DNA of 64,000 nucleotides from Streptomyces lincolnensis (lineage in GTDB: Bacteria; Actinomycetota; Actinomycetes; Streptomycetales; Streptomycetaceae), in NCBI RefSeq assembly GCF_021173675.1, contig NZ_JAIHON010000017.1:118426-182425 (forward strand). Direction: 5' to 3'. The notes under the pieces were generated by a model. The model saw only the letters and a list, made by a program, of their open reading frames with translations. It ran no database searches and was not told the DNA's origin. The stretch's first letter is position 1; each line of letters begins with the position of its first letter. Positions 24,334-32,513 of the stretch are shown here, one piece after another. A program made the position numbers and the translations under genes.

Positions 24334-25644
24334 ATGCCGCATCCCACATCGCGCCCCACGTCCGGGACCCCCGGAAGACCTCCCCTGCTCACCGTCACCG
24401 CCGACACCCTCGTCGCCGTCGACTTCGGACCCCGCAGAACCCGCAGAACCCGTAGAACACGCGAGGCACGCACAGCCCGCGAACCCGGTCCGTACCGTCG
24501 CCTGTTCGCCCTCCCCGGCACCCGCGCCTTCACCGTCGGGAACCTGCTGGCCCGCCTCCCCATGGGCATGTTCAGCGTCAGCGCGGTCCTGATGATCGCC
24601 GGGACCCGGGGGTCGTACGCCCTCGCCGGTGCCGTCACCGCGACCGGCCTGGCGGCGACCGCGGTGGTCGCGCCGTGGACCGCGCGGCTCGTCGACCGGT
24701 ACGGGCAGGCCCGGATCGCCGTGCCCGCCACGCTGCTCGCGGCGCTGGGCTCACTGGCGCTGGTGCTGTGCGTGCGGTCCGGGGCGCCCGCCTGGACGCT
24801 CTTCGTGTCGTACGCGGCCACCGCCACGACCCCCAACACCGGGGGCATGTCCCGCGCCCGCTGGGCCCATCTGCTGGCCGGGAAGCCGGAGTCCCTGCAC
24901 ACCGCGAACTCCTTCGAGCAGGCCGCGGACGAGCTCTGCTTCATGCTGGGCCCGGTGCTCGCGGCCCTGCTGTGCGGGACGCTCTTCCCGGAGGCGGGCA
25001 CCCTCGTCGGCGTCGCGCTGCTCGTGAGCGGCATCCTGCTGTTCGCCGCCCAGCGTTCGACGGAACCGCCGGTGCGCGACCGGGCCCCCGCGAGGGCTCC
25101 CCTGCGCGCCCCCGGCATGCCCGCGCTGCTCGCGATCTGCTGCGCCATGGGGACGGTGTTCGGGGCGACGGAGATCGTCACGATCGCCTTCGCGGACGCG
25201 CAGGGACACCGTTCGACGGCCGGCGTGGTCCTCGCCCTCCAGGCGGCGGGCTCCTGCGCGGCGGGCCTGCTGTACGGGGCCGTGCGGCCGAGAGGGCCCG
25301 CCGAGCACCGCCTTCCGTGGTGCGTCGCCGCCATGACCGCGCTGCTGACCCTCCCGTTGCTCGCCGCCTTCCTGACCGGCTCCCTGCTCGTGCTGGCGGC
25401 CGCGCTGCTGGTCGCCGGGATGGCGACGGCCCCGACGATGATCACGGGCATGGCCCTGGTCCAGGAGCGCACCCCCGAGGGCCGCCTGAACGAGGGCATG
25501 ACGCTCGCCGTCACCGGCCTGCTCGGCGGCATCGCCTGCGGGAGCGCCGTAGGAGGCTGGACGGTGGAGCACGTGTCGGCGACGGCCGGATACGGCGTGC
25601 CGGTCACGGCGGCCACGGTGGCACTCATCATCGCGCTCCGATGA
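24334..25644 (+). CDS. MFS transporter (efflux type)
   Basis: 436 aa with about 12 helices. The N-terminal 50 residues are Arg/Thr-rich and unusual (RRTRRTRRTREART, encoded by short tandem cgcagaacc repeats). The transporter starts at YRRLFALPGTRAFTVGNLLARLP. The motif-A loop LVDRYGQARIAV is present between helices 2 and 3, and MSRARWAHLLAGKPESLHTANSFE is typical of actinobacterial MFS exporters of this subgroup. A later internal start could give a shorter protein, but the ATG at 24334 keeps the intergenic operator intact. The substrate is unknown; the divergent LysR regulator probably controls it. Confidence 0.85.
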   Translation: MPHPTSRPTSGTPGRPPLLTVTADTLVAVDFGPRRTRRTRRTREARTAREPGPYRRLFALPGTRAFTVGNLLARLPMGMFSVSAVLMIAGTRGSYALAGAVTATGLAATAVVAPWTARLVDRYGQARIAVPATLLAALGSLALVLCVRSGAPAWTLFVSYAATATTPNTGGMSRARWAHLLAGKPESLHTANSFEQAADELCFMLGPVLAALLCGTLFPEAGTLVGVALLVSGILLFAAQRSTEPPVRDRAPARAPLRAPGMPALLAICCAMGTVFGATEIVTIAFADAQGHRSTAGVVLALQAAGSCAAGLLYGAVRPRGPAEHRLPWCVAAMTALLTLPLLAAFLTGSLLVLAAALLVAGMATAPTMITGMALVQERTPEGRLNEGMTLAVTGLLGGIACGSAVGGWTVEHVSATAGYGVPVTAATVALIIALR

Positions 25645-25801
25645 CGGCACTCCGGTGACCTCACTCCCGGCGACCGCGCTCCCGTGACCCCGCTCCGACA
25701 ACCCCGCTCCGGCCGTTCGGCCCCTCGAATCGCTTCACCGATTCGCTCACCGATTCCTACGCGCCCCATTGACGCCTCCACAGGGGACACATACGTTCGC
25801 C

Positions 25802-25819
25802 CGTCGAAGCGCTTCGACG
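25802..25819. promoter_or_regulatory. LacI-type operator palindrome (second half-like site at 25725-25737)
   Basis: CGTCGAAGCGCTTCGACG is a perfect 18-bp palindrome with the central CG typical of LacI-family operators. It is 78 bp upstream of the binding-protein gene. A related sequence TCGAATCGCTTCA lies at 25725-25737. The LacI regulator encoded within the operon is the obvious ligand. Confidence 0.7.
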
Positions 25820-25896
25820 TCTGGCATCGAACCGATTCGACGATCGTTGCGCGACGCCCCGAGACCCATCCGGCTCCGACGTCATGGAGGCACGGA

Positions 25897-27195
25897 ATGT
25901 TGACGGCACGAAGGCGTGTGACGGCCCTGGCCGCGGCGGCCCTGAGCGGCGCGCTGCTCCTGACCTCCTGCGGTGACTCGGACAGCGGGTCGTCCGAGGA
26001 CGGCAAGACCCTGCGGCTCTGGCACTACGAGGCCCCCAACAGCGCGATGGGGCAGGCCTGGAACGAGGCGATCAAGGAGTTCAAGGCCAAGCACCCCGGT
26101 GTGAAGGTGGAGTTCGAGGCGAAGGGCTTCGAACAGATCCAGAAGACCGCCCCGATGGTCCTGAACTCCTCCGACGCGCCCGACGTGATGGAGTACAACA
26201 AGGGCAACGCGACGGCGGGCCTGCTGTCCAAGCAGGGCCTGCTGACGGACCTGACCTCCGAGGTGACGACCCGCGGCTGGGACAAGAAGCTGAGCGCGGG
26301 CGTCCGCACCACCAGCCAGTACGACGCCCAGGGCGTCATGGGCTCCGGCAAGTGGTACGGCGTGCCCAACTACGCCGAGTACACGATGGTCTTCTACAAC
26401 AAGGACCTCTTCGCCAAGTACAAGATCCCCGAACCGAAGACGCTCGACGACCTGACGGCCGCGATGGACGTCTTCGTCCGCAACAAGATCACCCCGCTCG
26501 CCAACAGCGGCGCGGAGTACCCCGCCCACCAGTACCTCTACCAACTCGCCCTGTCGAAGGCCGACCGCTCCTGGGTCGACGCCTACCAGCTCTACAAGGG
26601 CAAGCCCGACTTCCACGACGCCGCCTGGAGCTACGGCGCCGAGACCTTCGCCGACTGGGTGCGCAAGGGATACATCGCCAAGGCCTCCACCAGCGCCAAG
26701 GCCGAGGACGCCGGCGTCTCCTTCATCCAGGGCAAGGCACCGATCTTCTTCTCCGGCAGCTGGTGGTACGGCCGCTTCGCCGACGAGGCGAAGTTCGACT
26801 GGGGCACCACCCTGTGGCCCGACTCCACCCTCACCCTGGGCTCCGGCGGCAACCTCTGGGTGGTCCCCAAGGGCGCCAAGAACAAGAAGCTCGCCTACGA
26901 CTTCATCGACATCACCATGTCGAAGAAGATCCAGAACCTGCTCGGCGACAAGGGCGGCGTCCCGGTGGCGGCCGACGCCAGTGCCATCACCGACCCCAGG
27001 TCCAAGGAGCTGATCGCCAACTTCAACACCGTCTCCCAGCGCGACGGCCTGGCCTTCTACCCGGACTGGCCGGCCCCCGGCTACTACGACGTCCTGGTCT
27101 CCGAGACCCAGAAGCTGATGACGGGCGGCGAGAAGCCGGACGGCTATCTGGACGCCTTGCAGGAGGCGTACGACAAGGACGCGCCGAAGCCATGA
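25897..27195 (+). CDS. Sugar ABC transporter substrate-binding lipoprotein
   Basis: 432 aa. The signal MLTARRRVTALAAAALSGALLLTSC ends in lipobox LTSC. The mature family-1 binding protein contains TLRLWHYEAPNSAMGQAW, APDVMEYNKGNATAG, WYGVPNYAEYTMVFYNKDLF and IFFSGSWWYGRF, with many aromatics suited to an oligosaccharide groove. The start ATG 25897 follows GGAGG; upstream in-frame sequence lies in the operator region. It is first of six rightward genes ending with GH31, LacI and GH3 genes. The neighbouring alpha-xylosidase suggests xylose-bearing oligosaccharides such as xyloglucan fragments or isoprimeverose. No ATPase is encoded nearby. Confidence 0.93.
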   Translation: MLTARRRVTALAAAALSGALLLTSCGDSDSGSSEDGKTLRLWHYEAPNSAMGQAWNEAIKEFKAKHPGVKVEFEAKGFEQIQKTAPMVLNSSDAPDVMEYNKGNATAGLLSKQGLLTDLTSEVTTRGWDKKLSAGVRTTSQYDAQGVMGSGKWYGVPNYAEYTMVFYNKDLFAKYKIPEPKTLDDLTAAMDVFVRNKITPLANSGAEYPAHQYLYQLALSKADRSWVDAYQLYKGKPDFHDAAWSYGAETFADWVRKGYIAKASTSAKAEDAGVSFIQGKAPIFFSGSWWYGRFADEAKFDWGTTLWPDSTLTLGSGGNLWVVPKGAKNKKLAYDFIDITMSKKIQNLLGDKGGVPVAADASAITDPRSKELIANFNTVSQRDGLAFYPDWPAPGYYDVLVSETQKLMTGGEKPDGYLDALQEAYDKDAPKP

Positions 27196-28370
27196 CGGTG
27201 ACCGTCGAACGGGGTGCGCGGGCGGTCGGCAAGGGCACCGCCGCCCGGCCCCCGCGCCGCCCCCGCTCCTCCTACGCCCTGTTCCTGCTGCCGGGTGCCC
27301 TCGCCTTCCTGACCGTGATCGTCGTGCCGTTCCTGATGAACACGGGTGTGAGCTTCACGGACTGGCAGGGCGTGGGCTCCCCGGAGTGGACCGGGCTCGC
27401 CAACTACCGCGAGCTGATGGACGACTCCGAGTTCTGGGCGTCGTTCCGGCACAGCCTCTTCATGGTCGTCGCGATGGCCGCCGTACCGACGGCGATCGGG
27501 CTGGTGCTGGCCGCGGCCCTGTTCGACTACGTCGGCAGGCACTTCGGCAGCAAGGTCGCGGCCGTGCTCCGCGCCTGCTTCTACCTCCCCCAGGTGCTGC
27601 CCATCGCGGTCGCCGGCATCGTCTGGAGCTGGATCCTCGCCCCCGAGAACGGCTCCCTCAACGAGGTCCTGAAGGCCGTGGGGCTCTCCTCCTGGCAGCA
27701 GGACTGGCTCGGGGACCCGGACATCGCCCTGTACAGCGTGATGGGCGTGATGGTCTGGGTGCAGCTCGGCTTCCCGCTGGTCATCTTCATGGCCGGACTC
27801 CAGCGCGTCGACCCCCAGCTGCACGAGGCGGCCGAGCTGGACGGCGCCGGCTGGTGGCGCCGCTTCTGGCACATCACGCTGCCCCAGATCCGGCCGGAGA
27901 TCTACGTCGTCCTCACCTGGTGCACGATCGCCGCGCTCAAGGTGTTCGGCGCGGTCTACGTCCTGACCAAGGGCGGGCCGGGCGGCGCCACCAACGTGCC
28001 CTCCTACTTCTCCTTCGCCACGTTCTTCGAGAAGACGCAGGTGGGTTACGGCGCCGCGATCTCCACCGTGCTCACCGTGATCATCCTCGCCCTCTCCCTG
28101 ATCGGCCTCAAGCTCCAGACCCGTGCCGAGGACGCGGAGAGCCTGTCCGCGAGCCCCCGTCGTCCGCCCGCAGGACGGGCGCTGCGGCGTCCGGTGCGTG
28201 CGATCGCAAGGCGCCGGAGCGACCTCGATGGGGGTCCCCCCGCGCGAGCGCATTCGAGCGTGGGGGAGGAGCCACGTGGGCGTTCCGGCAACGCCGCGAG
28301 CGTGCGTGCCGGGCGTCGCAGCGCAGGCGGGGGCTCGCGGACAGGCTCTCAGGAAGGAGCCCGCGCATGA
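27192..28370 (+). CDS. Sugar ABC permease, MalF type, with element-encoded C-terminal extension
   Basis: CUT1 permease. The conserved part ends near residue 315 (IILALSLIGLKLQTRAEDA) after six helices, and the EAA loop reads PQLHEAAELDGAGWWRRFW. The ATG at 27192 overlaps the stop of the binding protein (ATGA). Beyond residue 315 the reading frame enters a 214-bp palindromic element and continues for about 77 Arg/Ser/Gly-rich residues to a stop that overlaps the next gene's ATG (ATGA at 28367-28370). The extension has no resemblance to permeases and would be cytoplasmic. The original stop was probably lost on insertion, yet the present frame restores overlap with the next gene. Confidence 0.9.
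   Translation: MTVTVERGARAVGKGTAARPPRRPRSSYALFLLPGALAFLTVIVVPFLMNTGVSFTDWQGVGSPEWTGLANYRELMDDSEFWASFRHSLFMVVAMAAVPTAIGLVLAAALFDYVGRHFGSKVAAVLRACFYLPQVLPIAVAGIVWSWILAPENGSLNEVLKAVGLSSWQQDWLGDPDIALYSVMGVMVWVQLGFPLVIFMAGLQRVDPQLHEAAELDGAGWWRRFWHITLPQIRPEIYVVLTWCTIAALKVFGAVYVLTKGGPGGATNVPSYFSFATFFEKTQVGYGAAISTVLTVIILALSLIGLKLQTRAEDAESLSASPRRPPAGRALRRPVRAIARRRSDLDGGPPARAHSSVGEEPRGRSGNAASVRAGRRSAGGGSRTGSQEGARA
28137..28350. repeat. Palindromic (MITE-like) element with long inverted termini
   Basis: The 23-bp end at 28137-28159 (GAGAGCCTGTCCGCGAGCCC...) is the exact inverse complement of 28328-28350. Inside, imperfect arms continue (28180-28214 with about 28285-28323) around a core gatgggggtccccccgcgcg...gcgtggggga, itself dyad-symmetric and familiar as a dispersed Streptomyces repeat. 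The whole 214 bp can fold into one long stem. It has no transposase, and I saw no clear target duplication. Confidence 0.85.
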
Positions 28371-29191
28371 CGACTGCCCTGCGCCGCTATCCGGTGCTGA
28401 TCGCCCTGTGCATCGGCGCCCTCTTCATGGTCGTGCCGTTCGCGATCGTCGCCGTCAACGCGGTCAAGTCGCCGACGGAGTACGCCCAGAACGGGCCCCT
28501 GAGCCTCCCCGAGGGCCTCTACCTCGACGGGATCAAGGACTTCTGGGAGCGCGTCGACTTCGGCCAGAAGCTCGTCAACTCGGTGCTGATCAGTGGGGCG
28601 GTGGCCGTGCTCGCGGTCGTGCTGTCGGTGCTGAACGCGTACGCGATCGGCATCGGCCGGATCAAGGGCCGCACCTGGGTGCTCGCCTTCTTCGTGCTGG
28701 CGAACATGCTGCCGCAGGAGGCGCTGGTCTACCCGATCTACTACCTGAGCAAGGAGGCCGGTCTCTACGACACCAGGCTCAGCGTGATCATCGTGTTCAC
28801 GGTGATCCAGGCCGCCTTCGGCACCTACCTGCTCTCCTCCGTACTGGGCCAGTTCCCGCGCGAGATCCTGGAGGCGGCCCGGATCGACGGGGCCGGCAAA
28901 TGGCAGGTGCTGTGGCGGATCGTGGTCCCCGTCAGCCGCCCCACCCTCGGTGTGCTGCTGGTGTTCTTCTTCATCTGGACCTGGAACGAGTTCCTGCTTC
29001 CCCTGGTCATGCTGATCTCCAACGACAACCAGACGGTGTCGGTGGCCCTCGGCGTCCTCCAGGGCCAGCGTCTGATGGACGCCACGATGACCAACGCGGC
29101 CGCCCTGCTCGGCATCCTCCCCGCGATCGTCTTCTTCCTCGTGTTCCAGCGGACCCTCACCCGCGGCATCGCCGTGGGTGCAGTCAAGTAA
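28367..29191 (+). CDS. Sugar ABC permease, MalG type
   Basis: 274 aa, six helices, EAA loop REILEAARIDGAGKWQVLW, C-terminus TRGIAVGAVK. The start ATG 28367 sits 7-8 bases after AGGAAGGAG and overlaps the stop of the preceding permease frame. The first helix is VLIALCIGALFMVVPFAIVAV. It pairs with the MalF-type subunit to import the ligand of the upstream binding protein; the ATPase must come from elsewhere. The ribosome site directly follows the palindromic element, so that element could influence coupling or differential expression of the two permeases. Confidence 0.93.
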   Translation: MTTALRRYPVLIALCIGALFMVVPFAIVAVNAVKSPTEYAQNGPLSLPEGLYLDGIKDFWERVDFGQKLVNSVLISGAVAVLAVVLSVLNAYAIGIGRIKGRTWVLAFFVLANMLPQEALVYPIYYLSKEAGLYDTRLSVIIVFTVIQAAFGTYLLSSVLGQFPREILEAARIDGAGKWQVLWRIVVPVSRPTLGVLLVFFFIWTWNEFLLPLVMLISNDNQTVSVALGVLQGQRLMDATMTNAAALLGILPAIVFFLVFQRTLTRGIAVGAVK

Positions 29192-29203
29192 GGATCCCCC
29201 CAC

Positions 29204-31453
29204 ATGAAGTTCTCCGACGGCTACTGGCTGCTGCGCGAGGGTGTCACCGCCGCCCATCCGGCCGCGGTCCACGAGGTCACCTCGGCGGACGGCCGGCTGG
29301 ACGTCCTCGCGCCGACCCAGCCCATCCGCCGCCGCGGCGACCTGCTGAAGGGACCGGTCGTGACGATCAGCGCCCACGCCCCGATGCCCGACGTCATCGG
29401 CGTCACCTTCACCCACTTCGAGGGCGAGCAGTCCGCCGGCCCCGAGTTCGAGGTGCGCAAGGAGAACCACACCCCGCACACGGAGTACGACGAGGAGCAC
29501 GCCACCCTCACCTCCGGCGCGCTGTCGGTGCGGGTGGCCCGCACCGGCTCCTGGCACGTCGACTTCCTCGCGGGCGGCCGGGTGCTGACCGGCAGCGGCC
29601 CCAAGGGCATGGGCATCATGCGGGACGCGACCGGCGCCCACTACCTGCGCGAACAGCTCGGCCTCGGCGTCGGCACCTCGGTGTACGGCCTCGGTGAACG
29701 CTTCGGCCCGCTGGTCAAGAACGGCCAGGTCGTCGACATCTGGAACGCCGACGGCGGCACCGCCACCGAACAGGCCTACAAGAACGTGCCGTTCTACCTC
29801 ACCGACGCGGGCTACGGCGTCTTCGTCGACCACCCGGGCAAGGTCTCCTTCGAGGTCGGCTCGGAGACGGTCTCCCGGGTGCAGTTCAGCGCGGAGACCC
29901 AGGAACTGACGTACTACGTCGTCTACGGCCCGAGCCCCAAGGAGATCCTGCGCAAGTACACGGCCCTCACCGGCCGCCCGGCCCTGCCGCCGGCCTGGTC
30001 GTTCGGTCTGTGGCTGTCGACGTCGTTCACCACGTCGTACGACGAGGAGACGGTGACGTCGTTCATCGAGGGGATGCGGGAGCGCGAACTGCCGCTGTCC
30101 GTCTTCCACTTCGACTGCTTCTGGATGCGCGAGTTCAACTGGTGCGACTTCCAGTGGGACCCGCGGGTCTTCCCCGACCCGGAGGGCATGCTCGCCCGGC
30201 TGCACGCGCGGGACCTGAGGGTGAGCGTGTGGATCAACCCGTACATCGCCCAGAGGTCCCCCCTGTTCGCGGAGGGCAAGGCGCTCGGCCATCTGCTGAG
30301 GCGGCCGGACGGCAGCGTCTGGCAGTGGGACCTGTGGCAGCCCGGGATGGCGCTGGTCGACTTCACCAGCCCGGCGGCCCGCGACTGGTACGCGGCCAAG
30401 CTGGAGGCGCTGCTCGCGCAGGGCGTGGACTGCTTCAAGACCGACTTCGGCGAACGGGTGCCGGTGGACGTGGTGTGGTCCGACGGCTCCGACCCGGAGC
30501 GGATGCACAACTACTACACGTACCTCTACAACCGCACGGTCTTCGAGGTGCTGCGCAAGCACCGCGGTGAGCAGGAGGCGGTGGTCTTCGCCCGCTCGGC
30601 GACGGCCGGCAGCCAGCAGTTCCCGGTGCACTGGGGCGGCGACTGCGAGTCGACGTACGAGTCGATGGCCGAGTCGCTCCGGGGCGGGCTCTCCCTCGGC
30701 CTGTCCGGGTTCGGGTTCTGGAGCCACGACATCGGCGGCTTCGAGGGCACCCCGAGCCCGGCGCTCTTCAAGCGGTGGCTGGCCTTCGGCATGCTCTCCT
30801 CCCACAGCCGGCTGCACGGCAGCTCCTCCTACCGGGTCCCGTGGCTCTTCGACGAGGAATCGGTGGACGTGCTGCGGCACTTCACCCGGCTGAAGCTCAG
30901 CCTCATGCCCTATCTGTACGAGGCCGCGCGCACCGCCCGGGCCGAGGGCGTGCCGGTGATGCGGGCGATGGTGCTGGAGTTCCCGGACGACCCGGGGTGC
31001 GCGCATCTGGAGCGGCAGTACATGCTCGGTCCCGATCTGCTGGTCGCGCCCGTCTTCAGCGACGAGGGCGAGGTCTCCTACTACGTCCCCGAGGGCACCT
31101 GGACCCACTTCGTGACCGGCGAGACGGTCACCGGGCCGCGCTGGACCCGGGAGAAGCACGACTTCCTGAGCGCCCCGCTGCTGGTGCGGCCGGGCGCGGT
31201 GATCCCGGTGGGCGCGGTGGCCGACCGGCCCGACTACGACCACGCCGACGGGGTCGTCCTGCGGGCGTACAACCTCCGGCGGGGCGACCAGAGGACGGTC
31301 CGGGTCGGGGACGTGACCTTCACCGTCGTCCGCGAGGGCGATCTGCTGCGGGCCTCGTGCAGCCACCCGGCGGCGCCCTGGGGGCTGGCCGTGGGCGAGC
31401 GCGAGGTACGGGCGGAGGCCGGGACCGGTTTTCTGACGGTGGAGTGGGCCTGA
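29204..31453 (+). CDS. Alpha-xylosidase, GH31, YicI type
   Basis: 749-aa cytoplasmic glycosidase (no signal peptide). The catalytic core closely follows E. coli YicI: FHFDCFWMREFNWCDFQWDP, VWINPYIAQRSPLF, CFKTDFGERVP with nucleophile Asp414, HWGGDCESTYESMAESLRGG with acid/base Asp480, and GFGFWSHDIGGFEG. The FNWCDF stretch is typical of alpha-xylosidases, separating them from alpha-glucosidases. It should release alpha-linked xylose from imported disaccharides or xyloglucan oligosaccharides. It begins 12 bp after the permease stop, and its stop overlaps the LacI start (TGATG). Confidence 0.92.
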   Translation: MKFSDGYWLLREGVTAAHPAAVHEVTSADGRLDVLAPTQPIRRRGDLLKGPVVTISAHAPMPDVIGVTFTHFEGEQSAGPEFEVRKENHTPHTEYDEEHATLTSGALSVRVARTGSWHVDFLAGGRVLTGSGPKGMGIMRDATGAHYLREQLGLGVGTSVYGLGERFGPLVKNGQVVDIWNADGGTATEQAYKNVPFYLTDAGYGVFVDHPGKVSFEVGSETVSRVQFSAETQELTYYVVYGPSPKEILRKYTALTGRPALPPAWSFGLWLSTSFTTSYDEETVTSFIEGMRERELPLSVFHFDCFWMREFNWCDFQWDPRVFPDPEGMLARLHARDLRVSVWINPYIAQRSPLFAEGKALGHLLRRPDGSVWQWDLWQPGMALVDFTSPAARDWYAAKLEALLAQGVDCFKTDFGERVPVDVVWSDGSDPERMHNYYTYLYNRTVFEVLRKHRGEQEAVVFARSATAGSQQFPVHWGGDCESTYESMAESLRGGLSLGLSGFGFWSHDIGGFEGTPSPALFKRWLAFGMLSSHSRLHGSSSYRVPWLFDEESVDVLRHFTRLKLSLMPYLYEAARTARAEGVPVMRAMVLEFPDDPGCAHLERQYMLGPDLLVAPVFSDEGEVSYYVPEGTWTHFVTGETVTGPRWTREKHDFLSAPLLVRPGAVIPVGAVADRPDYDHADGVVLRAYNLRRGDQRTVRVGDVTFTVVREGDLLRASCSHPAAPWGLAVGEREVRAEAGTGFLTVEWA

Positions 31454-32466
31454 TGGTGAAGATCACGGACGTGGCACGGCACGCCGGGGTCTCCCCGAGC
31501 ACCGTGTCCTACGCGCTCAGCGGCAAGCGGCCCATCTCCGAGGAGACCCGGCGCCGGGTGCACGAGGCCATCCACGAGCTCGGCTACCGTCCGCACGCGG
31601 GCGCCCGGGCCCTGGCCAGCAGCAGGTCCAATGTGCTGGCGCTGGTGATCCCGCTGCGGGCCGGCATCCACATACCGGTCGTCATGCAGTTCGCGGTGTC
31701 GGTCGTCACCACGGCCAGACGCTACGACCACGACGTCCTGCTCCTGACCCAGGAGGAGGGCGAGGAGGGCCTGCGCCGGGTGGCCGACACGGCCCTGGTC
31801 GACGCGCTGATCCTGATGGACGTCCAGCTGCACGACCCCCGGCTGCCCCTGCTGCGGACCCTGGAACGGCCCTCCGTGATGATCGGCTTCCCCGCCTCCT
31901 CCGAGGGCCTGACCTGCATCGACCTCGACTTCAAGGCGGCCGGCGAGCGGTGCGTGGAGCATCTGGCGGGGCTCGGTCACCGGGTGGTGGCACTGGTCGG
32001 GTCGCCACCGGAGGTGTACGTGCGGCAGACCGCGTTCGCCCAGCGCGTGGTACAGGGCTTCACGGCCGCCGCCGACCGCAACGGGCTCTCCTCCACGGTC
32101 CACCCCTGCGAGGCGACACCCGGCTCCGCCCGTGCCGTCGCCGAACGGCTGCTGCGTGAACAGCCCGCGCTGACCGGGGTCGTCGTCCACAACGAACCCC
32201 TGTTGGAACCGCTGATCGACGCCTTCGAGCAGCTCGGGCTGCGCGTGCCCGGCGACCTGTCCGTCACCGCCATCTGCCCCGACGAACTCGCCGAGTCCGT
32301 CCGCGTCCCGGTCACCTCCGTCGCCCTGCCCTCCGCCGAGATCGGCACCCGGGCCGTGGAGCTGCTGATCCGCAAACTCGGGGGCGGATCCACCGTGCCC
32401 GAGAAGACGCTGCTGCCGCCCCGGCTGACGGCACGGGCGAGCACGGGGCCCCGCGCCGCCCCCTGA
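31453..32466 (+). CDS. LacI-family transcription repressor of the sugar operon
   Basis: 337 aa. The N-terminal HTH and hinge read VKITDVARHAGVSPSTVSYALSGKRPISEETRRRV followed by ARALASSRSN, then a periplasmic-binding-like ligand core. The ATG at 31453 shares a base with the stop of the GH31 gene (TGATG). It probably represses its own operon through the palindrome at 25802-25819 and is relieved by an imported or hydrolysed sugar. The secreted GH3 gene follows 47 bp later and may share control. Confidence 0.94.
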   Translation: MVKITDVARHAGVSPSTVSYALSGKRPISEETRRRVHEAIHELGYRPHAGARALASSRSNVLALVIPLRAGIHIPVVMQFAVSVVTTARRYDHDVLLLTQEEGEEGLRRVADTALVDALILMDVQLHDPRLPLLRTLERPSVMIGFPASSEGLTCIDLDFKAAGERCVEHLAGLGHRVVALVGSPPEVYVRQTAFAQRVVQGFTAAADRNGLSSTVHPCEATPGSARAVAERLLREQPALTGVVVHNEPLLEPLIDAFEQLGLRVPGDLSVTAICPDELAESVRVPVTSVALPSAEIGTRAVELLIRKLGGGSTVPEKTLLPPRLTARASTGPRAAP

Positions 32467-32513
32467 TGTCCGGCAACACCCGCGTGCAAGGCCCTACTTG
32501 AAGGAGCCGTGAC

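Noticed and set aside
28349..31366. 1005-codon antisense frame over the permease and GH31 genes
   Set aside because: Low-complexity shadow of strongly supported genes on the other strand.
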